A stretch of DNA of 64,000 nt from Chenopodium formosanum. Taxonomy: Eukaryota; Streptophyta; Magnoliopsida; Caryophyllales; Amaranthaceae. Of the stretch, positions 44,526-57,019 are shown one piece after another (the first letter of the stretch is position 1; every line of letters starts with the position of its first letter). Below the pieces are notes generated by a model. The model was not told where the DNA came from and ran no database searches. It was given only the letters and a program-made list of their open reading frames with translations. The stretch spans positions 79,716,402 through 79,780,401 of the forward strand of contig CM044871.1 of assembly GCA_024500155.1 (NCBI GenBank), read 5' to 3'. A program made the translations under genes and the position numbers.

Positions 44526-45758
44526 TGTTGATGTTTAAAGGTTTTGATGATGAGGAACTTAAACTACAGCAAACTCATTTAAAAGGTTTTTCAAGTGTTT
44601 GTTTATTTTTGGTGAAATTGATCTTGGAGATGGAAGATGTAACTGAAACTAAGAAGACTTGAAGAAGTTCTTTATTTAAGAAGGCTATTCGAAACAGAAG
44701 AAGAGTTCCCTCACAGGAACTGACTTCCCTAACAGGAACGTTCCTTCACAGGAACTTGAAGATGGCTGACTAAGATCTTTGGAGGAACTTAGTAAGCGTG
44801 GAGCTCAAGTAATCCTACCAGTACAAGAGCACAGCGCAGCAATGACTTAGTTAAGATTTTATCTTCTAGATTCATTGTTAAATATGTTAAGTAGGATATG
44901 CATGAAGTCTATTAGAAGCGTGGCAAGTTAGCTTGGCAAATAAATTAATATCGGAAAAGATAAAAGATAGAATTCGAAAAAGATTTTCTTTAAATGATTA
45001 ATTTCTTAAAATCAGTTTGTTAAAAAGATATTATGCTTTTTAACTCAATCTTTCTATCTTATTTTTCGGAAAAGATTTTCTTCTAAATGATTTACATAAA
45101 AACCGTGTGAAAAGATAAGTTAAGTTTAACTTATTTATTTTTAAAAAAACCTACTTTCTATACAAGTAATACTTGTATAAATAGTAGAGAATAATAGGAG
45201 TTTAGGTTTTTGTGAGTTTATGCGTGAAGAATTTACAGAGCTATAATTGTGTAAGTTTGCCAAGCTTATCATCTTGTCATATTAGTTTCGGGTTTCATGC
45301 ATAGCTTGCCTATCATATACTAGGTGTTTGTACTTGTAATTGGTTGGGGTTATTTGGGTGTGAGTGATTTTGTTATCATTGCAAACAGAGAGAGAACTTC
45401 TGTTGAGAAGTTAAGAAGACATGTACTTGGGGAGTACAAGAGAGAGTCTAAGTATGGGACTTAGATTGGGTAGAATAGAATACTATTCTGTAGCAAGTTC
45501 GTTCAGGAACTTGTGATTAGAGGTTTGATTATAATAGGTAGTAACTTGGTGTTTGCCCTATTATAGTGGAATTGTTTGTGTTCGAAATCCCTAAGGTAGG
45601 GTCGAGGTTTTACTTCTAGTTGGGCACTAGAAGGTTTCCTCGTAAAATCCTGTGTGTTTTGCAAGTTCCTATTTTGTTCTGTTTTATATTTGAAAAAGTA
45701 GTTATTAGGAACTCTCTACAATTCACCCCCCCTCTTGTAGTGTTCGTCTCAACTAACA
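44526..45758 (+). repeat. 5' LTR of the SIRE-type Copia element
   Basis: 1233 bp from TGTTGATG to AACTAACA, with a TATA box (TATAAATA) at 45176-45183. Confidence 0.9.
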
Positions 45759-45760
45759 AT

Positions 45761-45772
45761 TGGTATCAGAGC
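45761..45772 (+). other. Primer-binding site, initiator tRNA-Met type
   Basis: TGGTATCAGAGC, two bases after the LTR, is the usual Copia primer site. Confidence 0.93.
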
Positions 45773-45822
45773 ACGGTTCTCACGTGCAAGCAGATAATTT
45801 TGCTGAGTAAGTTCCTGGAGAG

Positions 45823-48245
45823 ATGAATTACAAGGAGAAACTTGAAGAAGGGTACTCTACCCAACGTCCACCTATGTTCAATGGTAAGTTCTATGCCTAC
45901 TGGAAGAACAAGATGGAGATTTTCATCAAGGCTGAAAATTACCAGGTTTGGCGTGTTATTGAAACTGGTGATTTTTAAATAACTGCAACCAATGACAAAC
46001 ATGAAGTAGTTTCTAAATCCATTTCTGATTATGATAAAGAAGATTATCAGAAACTTGAAATGAATGCTTTAGCTATAAAGTATCTGCACTGTGGACTTGG
46101 ACCCCATGAACATAATCGTATCTTGGGATGCAAGTCTGCCAAACAGATTTGGGATTTGCTACAGGTAACTCATGAAGGTACTAACGAGGTAAAACGTTCT
46201 AAAATAGATTTATTGATGTCTAGGTATGAAAGGTTTGAAATGCAATCTAAAGAAACCATAGAAGAGATGTTTACTAGATTCAATGATATTATTAATGAAC
46301 TGAACTCCCTTGGTAGGCATATTCCTATTGATGAACAGGCAAGGAAGATCTTAAGGAGCCTACCACAAGATGAACGCTGGAGATCCAAGGTTACTGCTAT
46401 GCAGGAAGCTAAGGACTTCACCAAGTTTAATATGGAACAACTAGCTGGATCATTGATGACTCATGAACTTCATCTGAGTTCCAATACTGAAAGTTCCAGA
46501 AGTAAAAGTCTTGCTCTCAAGGCTCAAGACTTAGAAGAATCGAAAGTTGATGAGGAAGAGATGGCTATGCTAGTGAGGAAATTTAAAAAGATGATGAATA
46601 ACAAGAAGTTCGATAGGAATAAGAAGTACACGAGTTCCAGAAACACAACGTGCTTCAAGTGTGGGTCAAAAGATCACTTCATTAAGGATTGTCCTGTAGA
46701 GGATGGAGAGAAAGGAAAGACAAAAGGCAAGGAGCAAGCCAAAGAGTCAAAAGTCTATAAGCCTTACTTTACTAAGGACAATGTAAAGAAAGCCATGCTA
46801 GCTGCCTAGGGAGATACAGATTTGGAAGAAGAGGAGGACCAACCATCAGAAGAAACCGTTCATTTATGTCTAATGGCAAAAACTGATGAAGCTGCCAAAC
46901 TAAAGGAGCTTGAGTCTGAGGTATGGTTCTCTTACAATCAATTAAAACATCTGTCTAAAGAGAATCTAATAAATACTGTTTTGGAAATTCAAGAAGATTT
47001 AAAGGAATTACACAGATCTAAACAGCTAAGTGATAAAGCTTTAGTAACTTACAAAGAGAACAGTGAATGGGTTGGTAACATGAAGTTTGACATTCAATAC
47101 AGGTTCTTTAGTCTGTTTGATGATAATAAAAATTTAAAAAAGACTATTGAGAACTTAAAACAAGATAACATACTCTTGAATGTGGAATTGTCTTTGTTAA
47201 AACTTAGTGTTGATACTCCTAACTCTGAAGTTCCTCCACCTACTGATTATCCGAATTTTGAAAAATTAAAACATGATTTGGATGATTTAAAAACGGATAA
47301 GGCACGTCTTGAGGGGGAACTTGAGAGAGTTAGGAAAGGTAAGCAACCAATAGAGTATAGAGTTCCTGATTGGATTACTAAGGCTCAAACCAAGAAAACT
47401 GAAGGTTTAGGTTTTAAAAAGAAGTTCTAGAAAGAAAATAAGTATTTCAACTTGCCTAGTAGCATTGTTTGTTATTTATGTGGCAATACAGGACATAAGC
47501 AGGCTAAGTGTCCTAAGAAAGAACAAAGCACTCAGAAGAATGTAAAACATGTAGAACAAATCTGGGTCAAGAAAAATGAATCAACTCTTGTTACACAGGA
47601 ACCCAAGGAAACCTGGGTTCCTGACTCTAACGCTTAATTCTTCTTACAGGTTCCAGTGAGGGGGAACAAATTTTGGTACCTCGACAGTGGTTGTTCTAAG
47701 CACATGACTGGAGATAAATCTAGATTTCTCTCACTGGATGCCTACTATGGTGGAACAGTGACTTTTGGTGACAATATAAAAGGCGATATAATTGCTATTG
47801 GAAAGATAGGAAGGTCACGTTCCCATGCCATTGATAATGTATTTTTAGTCGAGGGTCTCAAACACAATTTGTTAAGTATTTCACAGTTTTGTGACAAAGG
47901 TAATTCTGTTAGCTTTACTTCTAATAAGTGTAGAATCATCCACAATGACACTGGGAACATTATTTTAGAAGGAACTCGTAAAGGGAACACATATGTTGTG
48001 GATCTTAATGAGGTTCCCAATAGTAGTTTAACATGTCTTAGTGTTATTGAGGATGATCCTCTTTTATGGCACAAAAGGTTTGGCCATGCAAGCTTTTCCT
48101 TCCTTGATAAAATAAGATCTAAGAACTTAGTGGAAGGACTTCCTTGCATTAAGTTCCTGTATGACAAAGTGTGTGAAGCTTGTGCTAAAGGAAAACAGAT
48201 CCGAATTTCCTTCAAGTCCAAAAGGATGGTAAGTACCAAAAGGTT
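45823..48245 (+). pseudogene. SIRE-type gag, protease and integrase N-terminal fragment
   Basis: One reading frame with four in-frame stops (45976-45978, 46807-46809, 47428-47430, 47635-47637) and no frameshift. Gag core: KQIWDLLQVTHEGTNEVK, then FTRFNDIINELNSLG. Zinc knuckles: CFKCGSKDHFIKDC at about 46650 and CYLCGNTGHKQAKC at about 47475. Between them is a coiled-coil-like Lys/Glu-rich part. Protease: YLDSGCSKHMTG at about 47685. Gag-pre-integrase: LWHKRFGHAS...CEACAKGKQ. It ends at the deletion junction. Confidence 0.88.
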
Positions 48246-48248
48246 GTA

Positions 48249-48463
48249 ATTTGGTGTTTGCCCTATTATAGTGGAATTGTTTGTGTTCAAAATCCCTAAG
48301 GTAGGGTCGAGGTTTTACTTCTAGTTGGGCACTAGAATGTTTCCTCGTAAAATCCTGTGTGCTTTGCAAGTTCCTATTTTGTTCTGTTTTATATTTGAAA
48401 AAGTATTCATTAGGAACTCTCTACAATTCACCCCCCTTCTTGTAGTGTTCGTCTCAACTAACA
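48249..48463 (+). repeat. Truncated 3' LTR of the SIRE-type Copia element
   Basis: It matches 45545-45758 and ends AACTAACA. The start of the LTR was lost in the internal deletion. Confidence 0.9.
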
Positions 48464-48676
48464 TACTTAAAACAAAAATTACGATTATTATGACCTCATC
48501 AAAATCATTGAATACGTCAAAATTATCTCCTAGCCCACCAAAATTACCCATCATAGGGCATCTTCACTTAGTAGGGAGCCTCCCACATCGTAGCTTTCAA
48601 AACTTAGCCAAAAATTATGGACCTATCATGCACTTAAAGCTTGACTCCAAGCACGTCATTGTGATCTCCTCGCCAC

Positions 48677-49394
48677 TGTTATTCTACTGAGCAATAAAAC
48701 AGAAATTATTTACCTCTTGATGCGTGAACCAAAATGACAATAGCCGCGTCGTGGAGAACCACTAACCTAAAAGACGATTTCGCGCTACCTTCCAGTGCAA
48801 TAGACTAGAAGTGGTCGCCCTCTAGGATAAGCACGGCGCCGGAGTTTATGTGCACTCACAAACCCGACTGGAACTCAGAATACTTTCCCAGAAAACAGAA
48901 CAGAAAGAATCCGTGTTTATATATTTTTAGAAAAGAGAGAATACTAATTGGTGTTGTATTTTTGGTTGAATAAAGATCGAGTATATATAGCCACCCAACG
49001 GAAAACGGCTAGCATAAAACAAGGGAGGAACTTTGGCTAAGAAACTGTCCAGATTAATTTGGTTAATCAAGAACAGAAGCAATAATCAAGGAATTGAATC
49101 AGTCAACTAACCTAAAAGATAACAAGGACCTACGCCCGCGCATCGCATTCCCCAAGACCCCAAGTCCCGAGGCCCGAGCCCGACTTGACCCGGCTCGGCT
49201 CGGCGCGCGCATGTGTGCGTTTGGAGTAACACATACCTCCCACTCACCCAACTAAGTAGTGCTAAGGCACTAAAATATAGAAACAAGACAAAACCTTTCT
49301 CCCCAACCAATGTGGGACTTTTTCCCTTTCATTTGTTTTTCTCTCTCTCTTGTTTTTCCCCAACTCTCTTGTTTTATATTAAGAACTTCCAACA
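48677..49394 (-). repeat. 3' LTR of the second Copia element
   Basis: 718 bp; plus-strand ends TGTTATTC and TTCCAACA, so minus strand TGTTGGAA...GAATAACA. A polypurine tract (minus strand CCTGTGGGGGAT) follows at 49395-49406. Confidence 0.85.
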
Positions 49395-49940
49395 ATCCCC
49401 CACAGGTTCGAAGATATGAAAAAGAAAAGAAGGAAAAATGAATTCTGGGCAAAACAGACAATTGCATAAGTGTCAATGTCTCGCGACTTGAATTAACACA
49501 TAGTGGACATCAAGCTATATATGATTTCTCACCTACCAAGTGACCTTCATCTTGAACTCAATACGGAGTTAGGGACCCATCACAATTGAACATGTATAAT
49601 ATTTTGAACTTCCGCGAATAAATATGACTTATTATACTTGCCATACGTCTAGCCTGGATGCTCACAAGTGCTCTAGAGTATAAGCCCACGAAATACTCAT
49701 AGGAAGCGGCTACACTTCCACATCTAAGTAGGTGAACTCCATCAAGTGTGAGCTACAACACACCTCCAAAAACATGGATATGGGTTCATTAAGAGTCGTA
49801 TGCTCAACCTCCTTCTCATTTGTAGCTAAGAACAAACCAAACATCTAGAGATGGACAAATAAAATAAAAACGTGCTTCCGAATTATTACATAATGTTCCC
49901 CTTTGAACTTATAGTGAGTAGGAGTTCATTACTTCACAAT

Positions 49941-51094
49941 TCATACAATGGGCTTTATCCCTATCTCTTCCAATGTTTCCAAAACTAGTTTTTTACATAG
50001 GCCTTTAGTTAATGGATCCGCAATGTTCTTTTTAGACTTAACATAGTCCAGTGATATCACCCCTTCAGACAACAAATTTCTGACGGCTTTATGCCTCAGA
50101 CGAATGTGTCTCTTCTTCCCATTATAGGCATGGTTGTGCGCAACAGCAATCGCAGCTTGCGAATCACAATGAAGTGCAACTGAAGGAGCTGGCTTTCCCC
50201 GCAGTGGAATATTTGCAAGCATGTTCCTCAACCATTCTGCCTCATGACCTGCCAATTCAAGAGCAATAAACTCATATTCTATAGTAGATATAGCAATACA
50301 AGATTGCTTACAAGATTTCCAGGATACGGCTCCACCCCCAAGGGTGAAGACATAGCCACTAGTGGAGTTAACTTCATCATTATTAATACCCAGTTGGCAT
50401 CACAAAAGCCCTCCAAAACTCTAGGAAATTTGGAGTAGTGCAAACCCCAATCCATAGTTTCCTTAAGGTAACTAAGCAACCACCTTAGAGCAATCCAATG
50501 ATCACTGCTTGGATTATGAGTGTACCTGCTCAACCTACTAACAAAATAAGCAATGTCAGGTCTAGTGTAGTTCATTAGAAACATAACACTACCAATAATT
50601 CTAGCATGCTCAGACTGATTAACTGGATCACCATTATTTTTCTTTAGGTGTAAACTTGGGTCATATGGAGCCTTAACTGGATCGACATTAAATGTGTCAA
50701 ATTTTGTAAGAAGTTTTTCAACATAGTGTGACTAATTAAGACATATGTCATTTAGAGTCCTTTTGATTTTTACTCCCAAAATCACATCTGCCTCACCCAT
50801 GTCTTTCATTTCAAAATTCGAACTCAAAAACTGTTTTGTCTCATTTACTCGATCCAAGCCAGTCCCAAAAATCAACATATCATCCACATAAAGACAAATA
50901 ATTACACAACCATGACTATCATGCTTAGAATAAACACAAGAGTCACCTTCATTAACATGAAAACCATTACCAGGCATAGTCTTATCAAATTTGTAATGTC
51001 ATTGCTTTGGAACTTGCTTAAGCCTATACAATGACTTGACTAACTTACAAACCTTGTTCTCTTGGCCTAGAACAACAAACCCTTCAAGTTGGAC
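49941..51094 (-). pseudogene. Copia reverse transcriptase (end) and RNase H
   Basis: From high to low coordinate: QLEGFVVLGQENKVCKLVKS, an in-frame TGA near 51000, YVDDMLIFG (catalytic DD) near 50880, TRPDIAYFVSRLSRYTHNPS near 50550, then FCDANW with a frameshift near 50375, and an RNase H end (LHCDSQAAIAVAHN, RHIRLRHKAVR, KNIADPLTKG) at 49941-50255. A TAA also ends the block at 50732. It is inactive. Confidence 0.88.
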
Positions 51095-51524
51095 CATATA
51101 GGAGAAAGTGCTGTAAGAAAAAATAAAATGGCGGAGGAGAAAGGTATGCCAAATTTCAAATACTTGGACCTAGTTATTAAAGAAATCTTTTGCCTATATC
51201 CAATCATTTTTGCTCCACATGTAGCCACGCAAGAAATTACATTTGATGGGTTATATTCCCAAAGGCTCACATATTTTTCTAAATGCATGGGTAATTGGTA
51301 GAGATCCAACTATATGGTCAAATAATTATGAAGAATTTCACCCGAAAAGATTTTTGATTAACGATGTTGATATAATTAGTGGACAAGATTTTCGCCTTGC
51401 ACCCTTTGGATTTGGTCGAAGGAGATGTTTTATATTGGTTGTTTTACACTTCTTTTGTGCTTATTCTTTTTCAAATCATAGAATTTCTTTATTACTGAAT
51501 TTTGTTCAGGCTTGCTTTACACAC

Positions 51525-51565
51525 ACATATATATACTAGTATAGATCCCGTGCATGCACGAATAG
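51525..51565 (-). other. Helitron-like 3' terminus (candidate)
   Basis: The minus strand reads a palindromic stem (CGTGCATGCACG), then about eight bases, then CTAG before T, as at Helitron 3' ends. Related decayed forms occur near 56045-56080 and 58137-58165. No matching 5' TC end or helicase was found. Confidence 0.35.
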
Positions 51566-51929
51566 TAGTATAATTTTTTTTTTTAACTTATTATCTGAAA
51601 TATTATCGTAATTAAACTTGAATGCATGAAATTAATTGACACATATTTCTCACATTATTTTAAATATATAGTACTGACATTAATTTTTTAAGAAAAAGGT
51701 ATTATGCATAGTTTTTTTTTTTTTTTTAAAAAATTGATATTAGTTTATACATTTTCCTTATTTGTTGATTAGAAATTTTATAAATTATTGGTTTGTTGAA
51801 TAACTGTTTTCCAACTTAAAATCTGTTGTAATATAAAAGGGAAAATTTATTGGTATTAATCATTATGAAATGATCCTTCCGTTTTTAAATACTTGCTCCC
51901 TTTCTCCATCCAATTTATGACATAATAAT

Positions 51930-53823
51930 CTTGGCATAAATATATCGTTTCATAATGTAATAGCATATAATGTATATGGGCATAACTTTGTTGATAATAA
52001 ACATGTTAAAGTCTTCATTGTAATTATGATAAATTATTAATAGTGAAATTGACTTTGCATTGATAATCTAATAAAAATTGTGTTATAATAACATAATAAT
52101 ATAATTACAGAAAGTTATCATCATATCATTCAATATGATTATAAAATTTTTATGGTTTTAGATGAATAAACAATAAAATTTTCAAAAAAAAAAAAAACAA
52201 CGAATAAACAATAAAATTGTTTGTAATGGGTAATGTCTTATTAGCATATTGGTGAATATCTATTACAAAAACAATATTTAAAATTTCGTCTTCGTTTGAT
52301 AATTGGATCAAACAAGGTTTTGAAGGAAATATTTTACGATTTCTTCCAAGGTTTGCTCCACGAACCCAGATCATCGAAAAAGTGAAAATTTAAGATTTAC
52401 GAATACATTTAATCGCAGATTTTACATCCTTGATTGAGATTGTCCAATTAAAATATAATATTTAGGATTTAGAAACAAACCAAATTCACGCGAACTCCGG
52501 TTTTTTAAAACAATTTTTTTTGTAGATGGTGTGTAGATTGGCGCATGTATTCTTTCTCCGTCAATGCATGAATGAATTTAAGGGACAAATATCATGAATT
52601 AATGGTTAACTTCATCCATGGAATAAGAATCTTGAAGAAGCTTGATGAACATTGAAGAACAAAGATGTACAATTTTTTTTTATTTTATTTTTTTGGTTTA
52701 ATCTTATTTTTAGATTTTTTTTAAAAGTGATTTTAATACGAGTAAAAAAAAAGTTATGAAAAAAAAAGATTTTTGAAAAATCAAAAATTAATTTAAAAAA
52801 AAAAAAGAAGAGGTTTGACCAAGTATTTAAAATAAGAAAAAATCAACAAATAAATTTTAAAAAATAGTAATGGTCATTAAAAATGACCATTAGTAGAATT
52901 TTTACTCCTAAATAACTTAATTATGTAGAGAATAACATCACGTCATGATACTATGATTTTAAAAATAGTAATGGTCATTTTATATATGGCAAGCCTATGA
53001 TTTGCATGCTTATCAAGAATAATGTCACATCATGACAACTAACTACGAGTATTATTCTCTACTATGGAGTAATTAATGAATATAATGACAACTAACTATC
53101 TAATAATTGATGACTGGTGAGAAAATGTGTTAAATGTTAAAGTATTTTTTATTTTTGAAACCAAATTAAATGTTAAAGTATAGTCCTTACAATTATTTAA
53201 ATGTCTAAATAACGTCTACAAATGTCATTTCCCTAGTGATGCTTCCTTAGTTACTCCCTCCCAAAACACTATTCTAATTCTACTCGTATAATTCATTTCG
53301 CGTGTTTAATAGTTGTACTCGTATTTATTAAACCAAGTAAGGATTAGTCAAAGTATGATGGTGATGACTCATCTATCTATGGTAAGTCGTTGGGATAAGT
53401 ATGGTCATCCGCAACTATGTATATTTTTAAAGGCAATTGTGGATTACGTGTTACGGGAAAATATTAATTACTCCGTAGAAACAACTACATTTAATACTCT
53501 AACCCACTATTTTAAATTCTATAATTGGAATCACTTAATAATTTATGATAATCCGTTGGCAGGTTATACTTGGTTTGTTTACCTATAAGTACCCTAGTTC
53601 AGCATAGTGTCACATATATGATTCATAATAACCCTTAAGAATCAAAAACTTAAAGATACTTTTTTTTTTTGTGTGTGTTTATATTAGAGAGCCACAAAGG
53701 GCAGGTGTGAGAATCAACCTCAGGGTCTCCTGAAACCCGAAAAAAAGCTCTTATCATTTGATCTATCCCTCACTCTCAAACAATTAAGATACTCTTGTTG
53801 GTAAAACATACACAACAATAATA
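51930..53823. repeat. Upstream half of the P450 tandem duplication, copy 2
   Basis: Paralogous to 41250-44447 and lacking the MULE-type and Tourist-type insertions found there. It ends with the P450 leader (ctcactctcaaacaattaagatactc just before the ATG). No other gene is seen in it. Confidence 0.85.
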
Positions 53824-54878
53824 ATGTTGTCCCTTTGTATTACCATCATTGTATTCTTCCTTAGCCTAATGGCTTCATGGAGATCACTTATGCAACTTCT
53901 TAAACAAAAAATTAAGAGTATGCCCTCATCAAAATCATTGAATACGCCAAAATTACCTCCTAGCCCACCAAAATTACCCATCGTAGGACATCTTCACTTA
54001 GTAGGGAGCCTCCCACATCGTAGCTTTCAAAACTTAGCCAAAAAATATGGACCTATCATGCACTTAAAGCTTGGCTCCAAGCACGTCATTGTGATCTCCT
54101 CGCCACAAATGGCGGAGCGCCTTCTTAGGAATCACGATGTACTTTGTGCAAAGAGGCCTATGTCCGAGGTTTCTCATGACCTTTCATATAATTCTAAGGG
54201 AATTATTTTCACACCATATAGTTCATATTGGAAAAATGCGAGAAAATTATGTGTCATGGAGCTTATGAGTGCTTCAAAAATTAAGTCATTCGCATGGTTG
54301 AGGGAGGAGGAATTAGGTAAACTAATGACTTCATTGAAGGCTGCTTCGGCAGCTGATCAAGCCGTAGATATTGGCGCTAGTGTTGGTGGTGTCCTCGAGG
54401 AGTTGATATATAGAATGTTGTATGGAGCTCCCAAGAATGATTTGGCTCTTAGAGCTACTGTCCTTGAGGCTTTGAGACTGTCAGGAACGCTAAATATTGC
54501 TGACTTTTTGCCTTTCCTTGCACCATTTGATCCTCAGGTTTGTTTCAAGCATTGTCTCCTTTTTTTTTTTTTTGGTTCCTTATCCGGTTCATCCTTTGGG
54601 CTAATCCGGATTCATGGAGTAGTTCTTGGTAGTTAGGTCAAACACTAGATGCACTTAATGTTTTATTTAAATTTTATCCACCTCATATTTTTAAAACTAA
54701 ATAAAGTTAACTAATTTACTTAATCAAAAGCTTACATCTACAATAGAAGTCAAAACTGAAAAAAAAATGCATATTATATAAGATCAAATATAATTCTACT
54801 ATGATAACACAACGAACAATTGTTATATTGAAATGTTACACATTCGGAAACAATTAATTAATGCATTAGAAATAGTAG

Positions 54879-54932
<54 letters not shown>

Positions 54933-55894
54933 TAATGTTAATTATAAATCAAATCATATTTTAATTATTACTTATGCTATAATAAGTAGATGCCCATGCA
55001 TGTTTTCCTATACAATTTAAATAAATCAAGCACAGTTTGGGGCATTAACTGTATTAACTATTATGGAATTATCAGGGGCTAAAAAGACGCATCAAAAAAC
55101 TTATGAAGATTGTGGATGATGTCTTGGAGAAAATCATTTGCAACCATGAAGATGAAGCAAAAAAGGAGCAACGAACTCATAGAGATTTGGTAGATGTAAT
55201 GTTGTCATTGATGAACAACAACGACAATACAAAAGCATCATATGACATTCAAAGAGATGGTATAAAAGCCATTTTAATAGACCTAGTTGTGCCAGCAATT
55301 GATAGTGCTACCAACATAGTTAAGTGGGCACTAGCATCTCTATTAAAGCATCCAGAGAAAATGAGAAAATTACAACAAGAGATAGAAAGTGTTGTAGGAA
55401 AAAATAAAATGGTGGAGGAGAAAGATGTGCCAAATTTCAAATACTTGGACCTTGTTATTAAAGAAATCTTTCGCCTATATCCAATCATTTTTGCTCCTCA
55501 TGAAGCCATGCAAGAAATTACATTCGATGGGTATTATATTCCAAAAGGTTCACGGATTTTTTTAAATGCATGGGCGATTGGTAGAGATCCAACGATATGG
55601 TCAGATAATTATGAAGAATTTCATCCTGAAAGATTTTTGGTTAACGATGTTGATATAATTAGTGGACAAGATTTTCGCCTTGCACCCTTTGGATTTGGTC
55701 GAAGGAGATGTCCTGGTACACAACTTGGTCTACTAAATGTTAAGCTAATATTGTCCACATTGGTGCATTCCTTTGATTGGCACATGCCTGATAATACTTC
55801 TTTCAACAAGTTAGTCATGCAAGAGAAGTTTGGCCTTGTCATGTCCATGGCAAACAACTTGGCACTTATTCCTAAATATCGCCTCAATGTTTGA
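53824..55894 (+). CDS. Cytochrome P450, CYP71 clan, CYP736A-like (intact)
   Basis: Two exons, 53824-54537 and 55076-55894, join in phase 0 (donor cag|gtttgt, acceptor atcag|ggg) and give 510 residues, the usual length and single-intron plan of A-type plant P450s. An N-terminal membrane anchor (residues 1-20) points to the ER. The proline-rich hinge PPSPPKLP lies at about 45-52. The K-helix EIFR is at 368-371, PERF at 422-425, and the heme loop FGFGRRRCPG at 443-452 with the ligand Cys450. The I-helix reads VPAIDS at about 310-315 where the family normally has AGxDTS/T: the Gly is replaced by Pro and the Thr by Ser. It should be a heme monooxygenase of specialised metabolism; the substrate cannot be read from sequence. 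The closest family by memory is CYP736A. The 538-bp intron carries a T44 run. Confidence 0.9.
54882..54925. repeat. T44 homopolymer in the P450 intron
   Basis: An uninterrupted T run in the only intron of the P450 gene. Confidence 0.95.
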
Positions 55895-57019
55895 GTCTTT
55901 GTTTAAAGCTTTGGCACCTTTTTTTTTTTTTTTTTTTTGAGAAAAATGATTTGGGACTTCATATATAGTGTAAGATTTTATTTTATTTTAATTTTTTATA
56001 TGTGCTCTATAGCCAATATAGTGTTAGATGGTATGTATGTGTAATGCTTTGTAAAATATAAGTACTAGTTTTATATGCATGCGATGCGAAATAATATTTG
56101 TTGTTTTACACAATTTTTGTATTGACTTTTTTTTCAAATCACATAATTTCTTTATTGTTAAATTTTGTTCAGGATTGCTTTATATTTTTGTATTTTGTAT
56201 TTTTAGAAATAAATTTATCTAAACTAATCTTTTTTTTTTCTTTTCTTTTCCTTTTTTTTTTTTTATAATTTTTGATTGTTTTCTTTAATTTTTAGAATTG
56301 CGGGTTTTTTTCGTCTATTATGACTTATTATCCTCCTAGTCTTATATATGCGATAAAAAAAGAATTAGTAGAAGAAAGCATGTGTTTAAATATAGAAGAA
56401 GTGAAGAAAAATAAACCACATGTCAAATTTTAAATGTACAAAGCGCCAACTTTTCATTGGTGGCATGAAATGTAAATGTGTAATATATATTTGATGCATA
56501 ATTGAAACTTAAATTTTAGCTAGGCAGTAAGATTGCAAAAATAGTGCTAATTCTCTTGGTATAAAATTGTAGATTCTTTTTTTTTTTTTGGAAAATTTTC
56601 GTACTTGTAGTTAAATGTGATCAATTATCATTTGCATTGATTTGTAAATAACATTAGCAATATTTTTTTATGTGATTTTGTTTGATGCGTTATTTATCTA
56701 AGGTTTGTAGGGCTTATTTAGAAATTGTAGTTGTAACTATTTGAAGCGAGAAAGGGAAGAATTATCTTTTTATATGGATACAGTGACCTTATGTTTTGGC
56801 TTATATAATAAAGATGTGTCGTTCAATGTGAACAATAATTACGTATAATATAAATAAAGTGAAATTTCATTAGCGAAGTTTTCTCTATCTTCTATATATT
56901 GTAAAATAGTATGTGCTAGTTATAATAATGAGTTTAATCTTTGGATTGCATTCTTATTTTGTAAACTCTAAGGTTATATAATGTTACGATAATACAATCA
57001 ACAAAATTAACAGTATGAA
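55895..57019. other. Region downstream of the P450
   Basis: AT-rich, no gene. The T18 at 55921-55938 and the following 3' UTR-like DNA continue into sequence (tgttgttttacacaattttt at 56098) also found after the truncated copy 1 at 51435. Confidence 0.6.

Larger units (their letters stand above)
44521..48468 (+). mobile_element. SIRE-type Ty1/Copia element, internally deleted
   Basis: The element proper is 44526-48463, flanked by tactt (44521-44525, 48464-48468). The 5' LTR is complete. After the gag and protease region the sequence jumps, near 48243, directly into the last 215 bp of the 3' LTR. Integrase, reverse transcriptase, RNase H and the first kilobase of the 3' LTR are missing. The gag type and LTR fit the SIRE/Maximus lineage. 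The LTR overlap differs at about 3% of sites. Confidence 0.9.
48677..51103 (-). mobile_element. Second Ty1/Copia element, truncated (3' half only)
   Basis: It reads on the minus strand. Its 3' LTR (48677-49394) joins copy 1 of the P450 right after the codons for VISSP. The RNase H and end of reverse transcriptase follow, and the element stops near 51100, where P450 exon 2 sequence begins (agaaagtgctgtaag). Its 5' half and the P450 middle were lost together, so no second duplication can be seen. The gccac at 48672-48676 would be the expected target copy. Confidence 0.85.
44448..51426 (+). pseudogene. Cytochrome P450 (CYP736A-like), copy 1, broken by two Copia insertions
   Basis: Three pieces match the intact copy at 53824-55894. 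Piece 44448-44525 is the N-terminal membrane anchor (26 codons). Piece 48469-48676 continues in frame through the proline-rich hinge (PSPPKLPIIGHLHL) to VISSP. Piece 51104-51426 holds the K-helix (KEIFCLYP) through FGFGRRRC. The first gap is a Copia element with a clean tactt duplication. The second is a truncated Copia plus a deletion that removed the rest of exon 1, the intron and the I-helix. A frameshift lies near 51250. A further deletion removes everything from just after the heme cysteine into the 3' UTR. It cannot make an enzyme. Confidence 0.9.

Noticed and set aside
49107..49310. Short frames in the second Copia LTR
   Set aside because: They lie inside an LTR, overlap on both strands and show no conserved motif.
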